Assembly: GCF_003544895.1 (NCBI RefSeq)
Contig: NZ_CP032125.1
Span: 3,238,001-3,302,000 of the forward strand
Length of the DNA: 64,000 bases
Direction of reading: 5' to 3'
DNA from: Profundibacter amoris
GTDB lineage: Bacteria > Pseudomonadota > Alphaproteobacteria > Rhodobacterales > Rhodobacteraceae
The position numbers and the translations under genes are program-made. The notes under the pieces were generated by a model. That model did not search any database and was not told the DNA's origin. It worked only from the letters and a program-made list of their open reading frames with translations. Each line of letters opens with the position of its first letter. Position 1 is the stretch's first letter. Below, piece after piece: positions 10,319-20,216 of the stretch.

Positions 10319-10807
10319 ATGTTGAAATTACCGAAATTCCTGTGGCTGGTCATTCTGGTCCTGCTGGCAGCGCTTGGTTTTCTGACCAACAAATTCATCA
10401 TCGCCGGCAATACAATCCCCAGCAAAGATGACCGCACGGCCATTCTGGTCACCTCGGATGAACGCATCATGATCCTTGGCGAAATGCGCGGTTTTCTTGA
10501 AGCCATTCAGGGGATTGTCGAAGCCACAGCCGAGGGCGATCTGGAAACCGTTGCCAAGCTGGCCACCCAAACAGGGGCGGTAAAACCGGATATGTCGCCG
10601 TCCCTTATCGGGAAATTACCGATCGAATTCAAAACCCTTGGCTTTGCCACCCATGATCTGTTCACCGAACTGGGAAAGACCGCGCAAGGCGGCGATCCGG
10701 TTGCGGTGCAGAAAGAGCTTGGTGATCTGATGCTGAATTGCACAGCCTGCCATGCAGGCAACAAATTTGTTGTCGAAGGCTCGCCCGAGGCCATGCAAGG
10801 CAACTAG
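10319..10807 (+). CDS. Cytochrome c'-like membrane-anchored c-type cytochrome
   Basis: A 162-residue protein with an N-terminal hydrophobic segment (FLWLVILVLLAALGFL) that can act as a signal anchor, a helical middle and one haem-attachment motif CTACH at residues 141-145, close to the C-terminus. A C-terminal CXXCH on a four-helix bundle is the layout of cytochromes c' and c556. The haem would be periplasmic; physiological partners are unknown. AAAAGGG precedes the ATG by ten bases. It is convergent with the following hydrolase gene, with ten bases between them. Confidence 0.8.
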   Translation: MLKLPKFLWLVILVLLAALGFLTNKFIIAGNTIPSKDDRTAILVTSDERIMILGEMRGFLEAIQGIVEATAEGDLETVAKLATQTGAVKPDMSPSLIGKLPIEFKTLGFATHDLFTELGKTAQGGDPVAVQKELGDLMLNCTACHAGNKFVVEGSPEAMQGN

Positions 10808-10817
10808 GGCGTAGACC

Positions 10818-11516
10818 CTAATCCAGCAACCACTCCTGCAAAAGCCCGGTCAGTTGGCCGGGCTTTTCCATGGTCGACATATGGCCGCAATCGCTGACCA
10901 CCTTTAGCCGTGCATCGGGGATGCCTTCGGCCATTTCACGGGCCAGATCGGGCGGGGTCAACTGGTCTTCGTCCCCGACGACAACCAGCGTCGGGCAAGT
11001 GATCGTCCCCAAAATCGGCACCGAGTTGGCGCGCCCTATGATAGCGTGGATTTGCTGCGCCCAGACATCCGGCCCCGTGTCCATGGCCATATCAATGATC
11101 GCCTGTTTCAGTGCCCTGTCACTGTGGCGAGATTTGGCAATACTCAGGTTCAGAGTGGCATGGCACACGGCCATGAATTTACCCGCCGCCACCAGTTCCA
11201 GCGCCTCATGCCGCAGGGCGGTTTTTTCCGGCGTATCGGCGCGGGCCGAAGTATCGAGCAGTGCCAGCCGGTCCACCCGTTCGGGTGCCTGGCGCATGAT
11301 TTCAAAACACAGGTAGCCACCCATCGACAGACCGGCGAGGGCGAAACGCGCAGGCGCATTTGCCAGAATATGCGCGGCGATATCGGCCATGCTGTCGTGC
11401 TGCATGTGGTCGCCGATGATCACTTGGCGATCCCGCGAAAGGCGGGGGATTTGCGCGGCAAACAGGGCATCCGTGCAGGCCAGACCGGGGATCAGCAACA
11501 GGGGGGTGGCAGGCAT
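10818..11516 (-). CDS. Alpha/beta-fold hydrolase
   Basis: A 232-residue alpha/beta hydrolase. The nucleophile elbow is AGLSMGGYLC (GXSXG), the acid is likely in VVVGDEDQLTPP, and the catalytic His is in SDCGHMSTMEKP. The oxyanion region is LLIPGLACTD. Overall layout resembles small esterases and 3-oxoadipate enol-lactonase relatives, but there is no catechol-pathway gene nearby, so the substrate is unknown. It stands alone between two convergent or divergent neighbours. Confidence 0.82.
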   Translation of the reverse strand: MPATPLLLIPGLACTDALFAAQIPRLSRDRQVIIGDHMQHDSMADIAAHILANAPARFALAGLSMGGYLCFEIMRQAPERVDRLALLDTSARADTPEKTALRHEALELVAAGKFMAVCHATLNLSIAKSRHSDRALKQAIIDMAMDTGPDVWAQQIHAIIGRANSVPILGTITCPTLVVVGDEDQLTPPDLAREMAEGIPDARLKVVSDCGHMSTMEKPGQLTGLLQEWLLD

Positions 11517-11598
11517 ATTGTTGGCTTTCTTGTGATTTTACATCTGTTACCCAGTGTATATCATCGCCGGATACCCGTAACCCCCCGAAAGGATTGTG

Positions 11599-11988
11599 AT
11601 GCGTATCCTGATTGCCCTGCTGATGTTCACCCTGACGGGGTGCAAATATGATGAAACCATTTAGGGCTATGTGGACCAGCGGGCCGAGTGGGTGTTGGTT
11701 GAACTGGACGGCAAACCCTTTTCCGCCCGCGCGACCATTGCTTTTCCTTCAAAGGGTCGGATCGCGGGCCAAGCCCCCTGTAACCGCTATTCCGCCACCC
11801 AGTCCGCCCCGCGCCCGTGGTTCGGGGCGGGACCGGTGATTTCCACAAAAATGTCCTGCCCCGATCTGGCGGCAGAGCAGCGATTTTTCAAAGCTCTGGG
11901 GGAAATGACGCTGGTTGATGTATTGGGGAATGTACTGGTTCTGTCCAATGAGACGGGCGGCGAGATGGTGTTCAAGGCGACGCCTTAG
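11599..11988 (+). pseudogene. META-domain lipoprotein gene with an in-frame amber codon
   Basis: The ATG at 11599 follows GAAAGGA and starts a lipoprotein signal (MRILIALLMFTLTGC, lipobox LTGC) continuing KYDETI, then TAG at 11662-11664. The same frame resumes GYVDQRAEWVLVELDGKPF and runs to 11988 as a META/HslJ-type domain, with GRIAGQAPCNRYSA and MSCPDLAAEQRFF as recognisable blocks. No frameshift is needed: one base (for example TCG to TAG) explains the break. An internal GTG at 11671 could give a product without a signal. It may be a young pseudogene, a sequencing error or a read-through case. Confidence 0.8.
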
Positions 11989-12018
11989 CGGAGCCGCTTG
12001 CGCGGCGCTTTATGTCTC

Positions 12019-12058
12019 GCACCCTGCGGGTGCTCGGGCGCCTCCGGCGGGGATATTT
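12019..12058 (+). terminator. GC-rich double hairpin after the META gene
   Basis: GCACCC-TGC-GGGTGC at 12019-12033 forms a perfect six-pair hairpin, followed at once by CGCC-TCC-GGCG and then GGGATATTT. It lies between the convergent META gene and recO, so it may end transcripts from either side, though the T-run is weak. The second half resembles a short GC-rich sequence I associate with many Rhodobacteraceae gene ends. Confidence 0.4.
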
Positions 12059-12075
12059 GGGCCATTTGGAAGAGG

Positions 12076-12801
12076 TTAGCTGTGCCGGATATAGGCATCA
12101 ACGAATCGTTGCCGGGCGGCGGGCAGGGGTTTGTTGCCAAGTGAATGGGCCAGCCAGTGGGTCAGGAAATGCCCTGTCAGGCGCAGCCCGTCGATGATTT
12201 CGCTGTCGGGCGCCGGCCCTTGACCCAGCAGGCACAGCGGCAAGGGCAACAGGCGGTCGGCCCATTCGCCAGCCCCTTCGGCACTGACCGCGCGGCCGGA
12301 TTTGGGGGAAACATAGGCCAGATCATCGCGGCTGCCGTTCACCGCACAACGGCGCAAATCAAGGCCAAAGCCCAGATCCTCGAGCAGGGCCAGTTCCCAG
12401 CGCAGGTAAGCCAACGGCCAGCCTTCGGTATTGCCCAGCAGATCAAACAGGGTGACGGAGCGTTGGTATAAAGCTGCATGCGCCTCGCGTTCGGGCAGGG
12501 CAAAGGCCAGCAGCGCGCAGATGGAATTGAGCGCCGACAGCGTTAGCCGGTCCGCCATCACCGCTGCAGCGCGGCTGCGCAGGGGTTCCGCCGTAAAGCT
12601 GCCCAGATGGTCGGCAAGGCGGGCGCGCCAAGTGACGTCCAGTTGCGCACCGGGTTGCAACACAGGTGTCATTTTACGCGAGGATGCCCCGCGCACAACA
12701 CCCGCGTGCCGCCCGTGTTCGGCGGTGAAGACTTCGATGATAGCCGAGTTTTCGCCGTGCTTGCGCACCGCCAGCAAAACCCCTTGGTCACGCCATTCCA
12801 T
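12076..12801 (-). CDS. recO: DNA repair protein RecO
   Basis: A 241-residue RecO. The N-terminal OB-fold is seen in [30 protein letters not shown]-type sequence and [11 protein letters not shown], and the helical C-terminal part includes [31 protein letters not shown]. RecO loads RecA with RecR in gap repair. The gene is last in a minus-strand run lepB-rnc-era-DUF1491-recO, an order shared by Rhodobacterales. The zinc-binding cysteines of some RecO proteins are not evident. Confidence 0.93.
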   Translation of the reverse strand: MEWRDQGVLLAVRKHGENSAIIEVFTAEHGRHAGVVRGASSRKMTPVLQPGAQLDVTWRARLADHLGSFTAEPLRSRAAAVMADRLTLSALNSICALLAFALPEREAHAALYQRSVTLFDLLGNTEGWPLAYLRWELALLEDLGFGLDLRRCAVNGSRDDLAYVSPKSGRAVSAEGAGEWADRLLPLPLCLLGQGPAPDSEIIDGLRLTGHFLTHWLAHSLGNKPLPAARQRFVDAYIRHS

Positions 12802-12813
12802 CTGGTAAGCGTA

Positions 12814-13143
12814 TTACGCCAGCCCCGGTTCGTCCAGCAGGTGACGGCCCTGTTTGTCCTCGACCTCGATCACCCACAGATCGGGGTCGAAGGATTTTTG
12901 CCGCTGGATCGACATATCCACCTCGGCCTCGCAACCAACAGCCATGCCGATCCACGCACGTTGCCCTTTTTCCAGATCGAACGAGCGTTCAAACGCCTGC
13001 GCATTGCCGTCCAGTGTGTTCAGTTTGACGATCACCGCCCCTGCCGTCAAATCGCCCTTCTGGGTGACAAACGCGGGGATATTGGCCAGATTCAACCGCT
13101 GCAAATAGGCCTGAACCCAAAATTCCGTAGTCAGCCGCGTCAC
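12814..13143 (-). CDS. DUF1491 family protein
   Basis: A 109-residue protein typical of the DUF1491 family found between era and recO in Rhodobacterales. It begins [17 protein letters not shown] and contains GAVIVKLNTLDG and FDPDLWVIEVEDKQGRHLLDE. There is no membrane segment or known catalytic motif. Its start overlaps the era stop (ATGA), so it is translationally coupled to era. The function is unknown. Confidence 0.85.
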   Translation of the reverse strand: MTRLTTEFWVQAYLQRLNLANIPAFVTQKGDLTAGAVIVKLNTLDGNAQAFERSFDLEKGQRAWIGMAVGCEAEVDMSIQRQKSFDPDLWVIEVEDKQGRHLLDEPGLA

Positions 13144-14051
13144 TTGTTGCCATCCTTGAAGTTCAGGCCCATTTCGGAATAGCGCTCGGCCTCGTTCAGC
13201 CAGTTGGGGCGCACTTTGACTTGCAGGAACAGATGCACCTTGCGGCCCAGAAATTCCTCGAGCTCCTCGCGCGATGCCTTGCCCACGGCCTTGATGGTTT
13301 CGCCCTTGTGGCCCAGCAAAATCCCCTTGTGGCCGTCGCGCATCACATAAATCAGCTGATCAATCTTGACTGAACCATCCTTGCGATCCTCCCAGTTTTC
13401 GGTTTCGACCGTCAACTGGTAAGGCAATTCCTGATGCAGGCGCAACGTCAGCTTTTCGCGGGTGATCTCGGCGGCGATCATGCGCAGCGGCAGATCGGCA
13501 ATCTGGTCTTCGGGATAGAGCCACGGGCCTTTTGGCAGTTCTGCCGCCAGCCATTTGCGCAGCGTATCCACGCCATGGCCCTTTTCGGCGGAAATCATAA
13601 AGGTTTCGGTAAAGTCATAGAGATCGTTCAGTTCCTTGGTCAGCACCAGCAATTTGTCGGCCTTTACCTTGTCGATCTTGTTGATGGCCAGCGCCACGGG
13701 GCGGCCACCGGCGCGTTCGTTCAGAGCCTCCAGAATAACCTTGACCCCGGCGGTCACACCGCGATGCGCCTCGACCAGCAGCACCACGATGTCGGCGTCC
13801 GCAGCGCCGCTCCAGGCGGCGGCGACCATGGCGCGGTCCAGCCGGCGGCGCGGGGCGAACAGGCCGGGGGTGTCTACGAAAACCAGTTGGGTGTCGCCCT
13901 CGATCGCAACGCCGCGAATACGGGCGCGGGTGGTCTGCACCTTATGCGTCACGATAGACACCTTGGCCCCCACCATCCGGTTCAGCAGCGTCGATTTACC
14001 GGCGTTCGGCTCGCCAATCAGGGCAACAAAGCCCGCGCGTGTTTCGGTCAT
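13140..14051 (-). CDS. era: GTPase Era
   Basis: A 303-residue Era. G1 is GEPNAGKST, the switch region includes [10 protein letters not shown]3 is FVDTPGLF, G4 is INKIDK and the C-terminal KH domain contains [19 protein letters not shown]. Era assists 30S subunit assembly by binding the 16S rRNA end. I start at the ATG at 14051, which overlaps the rnc stop (ATGA); the open frame upstream of it is antisense-like sequence within rnc. It is clearly part of the lepB-rnc-era unit. Confidence 0.97.
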   Translation of the reverse strand: MTETRAGFVALIGEPNAGKSTLLNRMVGAKVSIVTHKVQTTRARIRGVAIEGDTQLVFVDTPGLFAPRRRLDRAMVAAAWSGAADADIVVLLVEAHRGVTAGVKVILEALNERAGGRPVALAINKIDKVKADKLLVLTKELNDLYDFTETFMISAEKGHGVDTLRKWLAAELPKGPWLYPEDQIADLPLRMIAAEITREKLTLRLHQELPYQLTVETENWEDRKDGSVKIDQLIYVMRDGHKGILLGHKGETIKAVGKASREELEEFLGRKVHLFLQVKVRPNWLNEAERYSEMGLNFKDGNK

Positions 14052-14734
14052 GTTGTACCTTCCAATCGGGCCAGTAGCAGCTTGGCCGCAGCCTGTTCGG
14101 CCTGTCGTTTTGAATTTGCCGTGGCGGATTGGCTTTCGCCGTTTTCCAGCCGCGCCTCGATGGTGAAGACCGGTGCGTGGTCCGGCCCTGTGCGTTCCAC
14201 CACCACATATTTCGGTGGGGGCAATTTGCGGGCCTGCGCCCATTCCTGCAAGGCGGTTTTGGCGTCGCGCGCGTCGGCGTCCACGGCCGTAACCCGCTTG
14301 CCCCACAGGCGCAGCACCAGCGCCTTGGCCGCCTCGAATCCGCCGTCCAGATAAACGGCTGCGATCACCGCTTCCATGGCGTCGGCCAGCAGCGCCTCTT
14401 TGCGGCGGCCACCGGACAGCATTTCCGAGCGGCCCAGTTTCAGCACCGCCCCCAGATCGAATTCCCGCGCCACATCGGCGCAGGTTTCCTTGCGCACCAG
14501 CGCGTTGAATCGCGGGGCCAACTGACCCTCGGTGGCGGCTGTGTCCGCCATGAACAGGGCCTCGGCCATCACCAGACCCAGCACACGGTCACCCAGAAAT
14601 TCCAGCCGCTGGTTGTCGTCGCGGGTGGGGGATGACATCGACGAATGGGTAACGGCCCGATGCAAAAGCTCGGGCCGCTTGAACGTGTAACCGATCCGGC
14701 CCGCAAAGGCCTTTAATTCGGACGAGAGTTTCAC
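14048..14734 (-). CDS. rnc: Ribonuclease III
   Basis: A 228-residue RNase III. The signature [21 protein letters not shown] is in the endonuclease domain, [19 protein letters not shown] gives the second acidic set, and the C-terminal double-stranded RNA-binding domain runs through [25 protein letters not shown] start at GTG 14734, which overlaps the lepB TGA as GTGA; the ATG at 14767 would lie within lepB. It processes rRNA precursors and structured RNAs. Confidence 0.95.
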   Translation of the reverse strand: MKLSSELKAFAGRIGYTFKRPELLHRAVTHSSMSSPTRDDNQRLEFLGDRVLGLVMAEALFMADTAATEGQLAPRFNALVRKETCADVAREFDLGAVLKLGRSEMLSGGRRKEALLADAMEAVIAAVYLDGGFEAAKALVLRLWGKRVTAVDADARDAKTALQEWAQARKLPPPKYVVVERTGPDHAPVFTIEARLENGESQSATANSKRQAEQAAAKLLLARLEGTT

Positions 14735-15513
14735 TGAACCGCCTTGAAGAAACGGTCCGAACGCCATGTCCAGAAATAGAACAGCGATTTACCGGCAGAC
14801 GAAAACATGATCCGGTCCGCGCGCCCGATGATGTTTTCAAACGGCACATAGCCAACACCGCCCGCGTTCTGCGGGAAACGGCTATCGGTGGAATTGTCGC
14901 GGTTGTCGCCCATAAAGAAATAGTGGCCTTCGGGCACAACATATACGCCGGTATCATCCTGTGCCTGTTTGGTAATATCCAGAATATCATGCGACACACC
15001 GTTGGGCAGGGTTTCGGTTGCCCGTGTCTTTTCGCAGACGCCGCCAACACCCGGATTGTTGGAGCAACGCGGGAAAGTGCCGGCCGATCCCTGCCGCTCG
15101 TAGGTTTCGGTGAACACGCCAGCGGGTTCGATTTTTACCGCTTGGCCGTTGATATGTAGCACGCTGTCTTTCATCTGGATTTTGTCACCCGGCAGGCCGA
15201 TCAGGCGTTTGATGAAATCATTGCCGTTCACCGGATGGCGGAACACCACCACATCGCCGCGTTCGGGTTCGGACCCCAGAATACGACCGGAAAACGGGCA
15301 GGCCGAGAACGGGCAGGAATATCTGGAATAGCCATAGGCCATTTTGTTCACAAACAGGAAATCCCCGATCAACAGGGTATCTTTCATCGAACCCGAAGGA
15401 ATCCAGAAGGGCTGAAAGAACAGGGTGCGGAAAACGCCTGCGATCAGCAGTGCCCAGAACACCGTTTTAACTGTTTCCATGATGCCATCGGGTTTTTCTG
15501 CTTTGCTTGCCAT
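14731..15513 (-). CDS. lepB: Signal peptidase I
   Basis: A 260-residue leader peptidase. One N-terminal membrane segment ([16 protein letters not shown]) precedes the catalytic Ser in [20 protein letters not shown]; the general-base Lys is in [16 protein letters not shown]; box E is [16 protein letters not shown] cysteine-containing insert ([15 protein letters not shown]) follows box B and is common in Rhodobacterales. It cleaves signal peptides on the periplasmic side of the inner membrane. It is upstream of and overlaps rnc. Confidence 0.96.
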   Translation of the reverse strand: MASKAEKPDGIMETVKTVFWALLIAGVFRTLFFQPFWIPSGSMKDTLLIGDFLFVNKMAYGYSRYSCPFSACPFSGRILGSEPERGDVVVFRHPVNGNDFIKRLIGLPGDKIQMKDSVLHINGQAVKIEPAGVFTETYERQGSAGTFPRCSNNPGVGGVCEKTRATETLPNGVSHDILDITKQAQDDTGVYVVPEGHYFFMGDNRDNSTDSRFPQNAGGVGYVPFENIIGRADRIMFSSAGKSLFYFWTWRSDRFFKAVQ

Positions 15514-15575
15514 TATGCCTGAAATTCCTGCTCGGGTTGATGTTTAAGGCTACATGAATGGCGGCGGCGGCAGAG

Positions 15576-15977
15576 TCAAGTTTTCGGGCGTGCTTCGATG
15601 ATCACAAAGGCCTGTGCCCAGGGGTAATCGTCGGTCAATGTCACATGAATGATGGCCTGATGACCCGCAGGCGTCATCGAATCCAGCCGTTCCCGCGCCC
15701 AGCCGGTCACTGCCATCACCGGCTGGCCGGTTTCCAGATTGCTGACCGCCATATCTCGCCACGAAATCCCCATCCGCAGACCGGTGCCCAGTGCCTTGGA
15801 GCAGGCCTCTTTTGCGGCCCAGCGTTTGGCATAAGTGCCCGCCACGTCCTTGCGACGCTCGGCCTTTTGCTGCTCGACTTCGGTGAACACACGGTTGCGA
15901 AACCGGTCGCCAAACCGCGCCAGCGTTTTTTCGATGCGTTCGATATTCGCAAGGTCTGTACCAATACCCAGGATCAT
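15576..15977 (-). CDS. acpS: Holo-[acyl-carrier-protein] synthase
   Basis: A 133-residue AcpS from the ATG at 15977, giving the family-typical start [16 protein letters not shown]. The second motif [15 protein letters not shown] carries the Mg-binding Glu and Lys. It transfers the 4'-phosphopantetheine arm of CoA to ACP. The chosen ATG overlaps the stop of the LysE-like gene (ATGA). An alternative ATG at 15986 would add three residues; neither has a strong ribosome binding site, so the start is uncertain by three codons. Confidence 0.94.
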   Translation of the reverse strand: MILGIGTDLANIERIEKTLARFGDRFRNRVFTEVEQQKAERRKDVAGTYAKRWAAKEACSKALGTGLRMGISWRDMAVSNLETGQPVMAVTGWARERLDSMTPAGHQAIIHVTLTDDYPWAQAFVIIEARPKT

Positions 15978-16579
15978 GTGCGCCACGTCAACAATCGAAC
16001 CCCGGCAAGGGTGAATAGGACCGCAAGCGTGCCGTCAACCCAGCGCTTAACTTTGCGGTATCCACACACAACTTGCTGGTTAGAAAACACGATAGCATAG
16101 CCAAAGTTAATGATGATCGCGAGCGCCGCACACCCAGCCAAAATGAGGAACGTGTGATACGCTGGCGCTCCAGCGGGCATTCCCAAGACCACAATAGTGG
16201 TCCAGCTAAACACCGCTTTCGGGTTGGTCAGATGCAGCGCCAGCCCCGAAAAATAGGCGCGCTGCGGATTTACAGTGCCTTCCTGAACGGGTGTATTACG
16301 ATAGGCCGCGCGCCCCGCCTTATAGGCCAGCCACAAAAAATAGCCGCCACCTGCAATTTTCAACCCTGTCAGCATCCACGCGGCCTGACTTAGCAAAGCC
16401 GCCGTGCCCAGTGCTGACAGCACCCCCCAAACCACCGATCCGGTCACAACCCCGGTAGCAAAGCGCATACCCGCCATCCGGCCATAAGCCAGCGATGTCC
16501 CCATGATTGCCATGATAGATGGCCCCGGACTGGCTGCTAGAACGGCAAAGGCCAGCCATGCGACCCAGACATCAGCCAT
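15974..16579 (-). CDS. LysE/RhtB-family amino acid exporter
   Basis: A 201-residue inner-membrane protein with about six hydrophobic segments. The N-terminal [30 protein letters not shown] is the LysE-family signature with its PGP motif. Members export amino acids or related small molecules; the substrate is unknown here. It is inserted between pdxJ (8-bp overlap) and acpS (4-bp overlap), two genes that are often adjacent in other bacteria, so it is a passenger in a housekeeping operon. Confidence 0.88.
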   Translation of the reverse strand: MADVWVAWLAFAVLAASPGPSIMAIMGTSLAYGRMAGMRFATGVVTGSVVWGVLSALGTAALLSQAAWMLTGLKIAGGGYFLWLAYKAGRAAYRNTPVQEGTVNPQRAYFSGLALHLTNPKAVFSWTTIVVLGMPAGAPAYHTFLILAGCAALAIIINFGYAIVFSNQQVVCGYRKVKRWVDGTLAVLFTLAGVRLLTWRT

Positions 16580-17330
16580 TACGTGCCTCGTCCATCAATT
16601 CGCGCATTTTCTGGATGGCCGGTTGCAGCCCCAAAAAGATCGCCTCGCCAATCAGGAAATGGCCGATGTTCAGCTCTACCACCTCGGGGAATTCGGCAAT
16701 CGGTTTGACAGTGTCATAGGTGATGCCGTGGCCCGCGTGCACTTCAAGACCCAATGCATGGGCGTAAGCAGACATATCGCGCAGCTTTGCCAGTTCGGCA
16801 TCGGCCACATCGAAATACCCTTCGGAAAAGGCGTCGCAATAGGGGCCGGCGTGCAGTTCAACGATGTTCGCGTCGATCCGCGATGCCGCATCGATCTGGC
16901 GCTTGTCAGTGGCTACGAACAGCGACACACGACAGCCCGCCTCGCGGATGGGGGCGATGAAATGCGCCAGCCGGTTTTCCTCGCGCGCGACTTCCAGACC
17001 ACCCTCGGTGGTCAGTTCCTCGCGCTTTTCGGGCACGATGCACACGGCGTGGGGTTTGTGGCGCAGGGCAATCGCCTGCATTTCCGGTGTCGCCGCCATT
17101 TCGAAATTCAGCGGCACCTTCAGCACTTCCATCAACCCGTCGATGTCGGCATCCGAGATATGCCGCCTGTCTTCGCGCAGGTGTGCAGTGATGCCATCGG
17201 CGCCTGCATCTTCGGCCAGTTTGGCAGCACGCAGAGGTTCCGGATAGCTTCCGCCGCGTGCGTTGCGCACGGTAGCGACATGATCGATATTAATCCCAAG
17301 CCGCAGCTTGCCCAGATATTCCTGACCCAT
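16572..17330 (-). CDS. pdxJ: Pyridoxine 5'-phosphate synthase
   Basis: A 252-residue PdxJ. The N-terminal block RLGINIDHVATVRNARGG and ITAHLREDRRHISD are family signatures, and LEVHAGHGITYDTV and ELNIGHFLIGEAIFLGL lie near the C-terminus. It condenses 1-deoxyxylulose 5-phosphate with 3-amino-1-hydroxyacetone phosphate to make vitamin B6. The ATG at 17330 is preceded by AAAGGGG eight bases away and matches family length; the ATG at 17360 is upstream of that site. Confidence 0.96.
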   Translation of the reverse strand: MGQEYLGKLRLGINIDHVATVRNARGGSYPEPLRAAKLAEDAGADGITAHLREDRRHISDADIDGLMEVLKVPLNFEMAATPEMQAIALRHKPHAVCIVPEKREELTTEGGLEVAREENRLAHFIAPIREAGCRVSLFVATDKRQIDAASRIDANIVELHAGPYCDAFSEGYFDVADAELAKLRDMSAYAHALGLEVHAGHGITYDTVKPIAEFPEVVELNIGHFLIGEAIFLGLQPAIQKMRELMDEARNG

Positions 17331-17372
17331 TGAATTGGCCCCTTTGTGACTCGATTTCACAAAAGCCTAGAC

Positions 17373-18023
17373 CTATTCGCCACCCTCGTCAGCCTTCTTT
17401 GCCTTCTTTTCGCGAATTTCTGCAAGTTTCGCTTTTAGACGGCCTTTGCGGCGGTTCTGATAGGCACCAATCACCGGCGCGCTAAGGTAATAACAAATCG
17501 CACCCACAATCGGCCCTAGGATCAGACCGCCCACCAGATAAGGCAGGAATATTTCGTGATAAAAACTGCCAAGATTGCCCCATTCGGCAACCTGATCGGT
17601 AAACATCGCCCAGAAATTATGCTTCAGGTCATCCCACGCACCGCCAAATGTGGCCATCAGAGAATGGTTTACCCCTTCGTCATAATGCGACCCCAAAATC
17701 CAGTGGCCAAGTTTCAGGCCACCCACGGCAATGAACGGGAATGTCAGCGGATTGCCGAAAAATGTTGCCATAATCGCGGCAATGACATTCCCGCGAATGG
17801 CCAACGCAATCAGCGCGGCGATGACAAAGTGAAATCCGAACAAGGGCGTGAAACTGACCAGCACGCCGGCAAATACCCCGCGGGCAATCCGGTGGGGCGG
17901 GTCCGGTAGGCGGCGCACACGGTGTTTGACGTAATGGAACGCCCGCACCCATCCGCCTTTCGGCCAGATCAGCTCCCAAAGCACCTTGAAAAAGGGCCTT
18001 TTATCGCGGCGTTTGAAAACCAA
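17373..18023 (-). CDS. DUF2062 domain membrane protein
   Basis: A 216-residue protein of the DUF2062 family. After a basic N-terminus it has GVFAGVLVSFTPLFGFHFVIAALIALAIRGN, then FFGNPLTFPFIAVGGLKLG, both characteristic, and a third hydrophobic region (LPYLVGGLILGPIVGAICYYL). The C-terminus is highly basic. The start is a TTG at 18023, supported by AAGGA eight bases upstream. It lies between rsh and pdxJ, as in other Rhodobacterales. The function is unknown. Confidence 0.85.
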   Translation of the reverse strand: MVFKRRDKRPFFKVLWELIWPKGGWVRAFHYVKHRVRRLPDPPHRIARGVFAGVLVSFTPLFGFHFVIAALIALAIRGNVIAAIMATFFGNPLTFPFIAVGGLKLGHWILGSHYDEGVNHSLMATFGGAWDDLKHNFWAMFTDQVAEWGNLGSFYHEIFLPYLVGGLILGPIVGAICYYLSAPVIGAYQNRRKGRLKAKLAEIREKKAKKADEGGE

Positions 18024-18058
18024 TCTGGTTGTCCTTCACTCTTAAAATTCATGCCCGA

Positions 18059-20188
18059 TCAGGGCTTGCGGGCTGGATCCCGATACCGTTCCAACGCAGC
18101 GACATCGCTGTCTGCTTCCAGTGCAGTCATTACCGTATGCAGATGCTCGACATCTCTCAAGTCCACATCAATCAGAATTCGGTAAAAATCCGGTTTCCGG
18201 TCCATAAATACCAAATCCGCAATATTGGCCTTTTGCTCGCCGATCAATGTGCAAATTCGTCCCAGCACGCCAGCGTCGTTTGAAATGGTCATCATAAAGC
18301 TGACGGTATGACCTGCAGGGTGTTTGCCGCTGTGCCAGTGCAGATCGACCCAACGGTCATTCTGGTCCTCGAATTCCGACAGGACAGGGCAGTCGATGGC
18401 GTGAACCACCACACCTTTGCCACGGTAACTGATGCCGACGATCCGTTCACCGGGAACCGGCTGGCAACAGGATGCGCGCTCGAATGTCTGGTCCTGCTCC
18501 AACCCGACAACCGCGCGGGTCAGTTCCACTTCGTCACCGGTGTGGGTGGCCAGTTCGGGATACAACCCTTCGACCACTTCGCGGGCATTCATTTCGGCGC
18601 TGCCCAGCAGGGCAAGCAATTCGTCGGTATCTACCAGCCCCATACGTTTTGCCGCGGTGGCAAGTGCCTTGTCGGTCGCTTTCTTGCCGACATGTTCAAA
18701 CGCCACGCGGGCCAGTTCACGGCCCAATTTGATAAACCGCTCGCGGTCCTCGGAACGCAACGACCGACGGATCGCGGATTTTGCCCGCCCCGTCACGGCA
18801 ATATCGATCCACGTTGCCTGCGGACGCTGACCTTCGGCTGTCATGATTTCAACCGATTGGCCGTTCTTTAGCCGCGTCCACAGCGGCACACGAATTCCAT
18901 CCACCCGCGCCCCAACGCAAGAATCACCAATCCGCGTGTGGATCGCATAGGCAAAATCCAGCGGCGTCGCCCCGCGCGGAAGTTTCACAACCTCGCCTTT
19001 GGGGGTGAAACAAAACACCTGATCCGAATACATCTCAAGCTTTACATGCTCCAGAAATTCGTCGTGATCTTCCGAGGCATCCAACCGTTCGGTCAGCCCC
19101 GCCACCCATTTCGCCGGATCCACCGCAAAGGGGTTTTCCGACCGCACACCATCGCGATAGGACCAATGCGCCGCCACACCGGATTCCGCTACATCGTGCA
19201 TTTGCTGGGTTCTGATCTGCACCTCGACCCGCTTGCCGTCACGGCCCGAAACCGTCGTGTGGATTGACCGGTAGCCATTCGATTTTGGCTGGCTGATGTA
19301 ATCCTTGAACCGCCCGGGCACCGCGCGCCACCGCTGATGGATGGCGCCCAGCACACGGTAACAATCGCATTCGGTGTTGGTAATCACACGAAAGCCGTAG
19401 ATGTCGGACAAGCGGGAAAACCCCTGCCCCTTTTCTTCCATCTTGCGCCAGATCGAATAGGGCTTCTTGGCGCGGCCCAGAACCTCGGCCTTGATCCCGA
19501 CCTTGTCCAGCTCGATGCGGATATCGTCGGTGATCTTCTTGATCACATCGCCGCTTTCTTTTTGCAGCGTGATGAAGCGGCGCATAATGGAATTGCGGGC
19601 CTCGGGGTTCAGCACCGAAAAAGCCAGATCCTCCAGCTCTTCGCGCATCCACTGCATCCCCATGCGACCGGCCAGCGGCGCGAAGATGTCCATCGTCTCG
19701 CGGGCCTTTTGCACCTGCTTGTCGGGGCGCATGGATTTGATCGTGCGCATATTGTGCAGGCGGTCGGCCAGTTTCACCAGAATGACGCGCAAATCCTTGG
19801 ACATCGCCATGAACAGCTTGCGGAAATTTTCCGCCTGTTTGGTCTGGGTCGAGGACAGTTGCAGATTTGTCAGCTTGGTCACACCGTCAACCAGTTCGGC
19901 AATCTCCTTGCCGAATTTTTCCTCCACCTCGGTATAGGTGGATTTGGTGTCTTCGATGGTGTCATGCAACAGGGCGGTGATGATCGTTGCGTCATCCAGC
20001 CGCTGCTGGGTCAGAATGGCCGCGACAGCCACCGGATGGGTGAAATACGGCTCGCCGGAATGGCGAAACTGCCCTTCGTGCATCGCTTGCCCATAGGCAA
20101 ATGCCTCGCGGATTAGCGTTTCGTTTGTCTTAGGGTTATAGCTGCGAACAAGCGCGATCAGATCGTCTACTGTGATCTTGTCCGGCAT
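18059..20188 (-). CDS. rsh: Bifunctional (p)ppGpp synthetase/hydrolase Rsh
   Basis: A 709-residue RelA/SpoT homologue. The HD hydrolase domain (about 25-200) has HPVAVAAIL and ALLHDTIEDT; the synthetase domain (about 235-350) has YSIWRKM, SDIYGFRVI and GYRSIHTTV; TGS (about 385-450) includes FCFTPKGEVVKLPRGATPLDFAYAIH; the ACT domain closes the protein. Both active sites look intact, as expected for the single alphaproteobacterial enzyme. It controls the stringent response. rpoZ lies just upstream, as in the rpoZ-spoT arrangement of E. coli. Confidence 0.96.
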   Translation of the reverse strand: MPDKITVDDLIALVRSYNPKTNETLIREAFAYGQAMHEGQFRHSGEPYFTHPVAVAAILTQQRLDDATIITALLHDTIEDTKSTYTEVEEKFGKEIAELVDGVTKLTNLQLSSTQTKQAENFRKLFMAMSKDLRVILVKLADRLHNMRTIKSMRPDKQVQKARETMDIFAPLAGRMGMQWMREELEDLAFSVLNPEARNSIMRRFITLQKESGDVIKKITDDIRIELDKVGIKAEVLGRAKKPYSIWRKMEEKGQGFSRLSDIYGFRVITNTECDCYRVLGAIHQRWRAVPGRFKDYISQPKSNGYRSIHTTVSGRDGKRVEVQIRTQQMHDVAESGVAAHWSYRDGVRSENPFAVDPAKWVAGLTERLDASEDHDEFLEHVKLEMYSDQVFCFTPKGEVVKLPRGATPLDFAYAIHTRIGDSCVGARVDGIRVPLWTRLKNGQSVEIMTAEGQRPQATWIDIAVTGRAKSAIRRSLRSEDRERFIKLGRELARVAFEHVGKKATDKALATAAKRMGLVDTDELLALLGSAEMNAREVVEGLYPELATHTGDEVELTRAVVGLEQDQTFERASCCQPVPGERIVGISYRGKGVVVHAIDCPVLSEFEDQNDRWVDLHWHSGKHPAGHTVSFMMTISNDAGVLGRICTLIGEQKANIADLVFMDRKPDFYRILIDVDLRDVEHLHTVMTALEADSDVAALERYRDPARKP

Positions 20189-20216
20189 CCGGTCCGCGCC
20201 TTATTGCAGGGGGGGG

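Noticed and set aside
14051-14306. N-terminal extension of Era
   Set aside because: The extra 85 codons lie inside rnc in another frame and have no GTPase similarity; the ATG overlapping the rnc stop fits the family.
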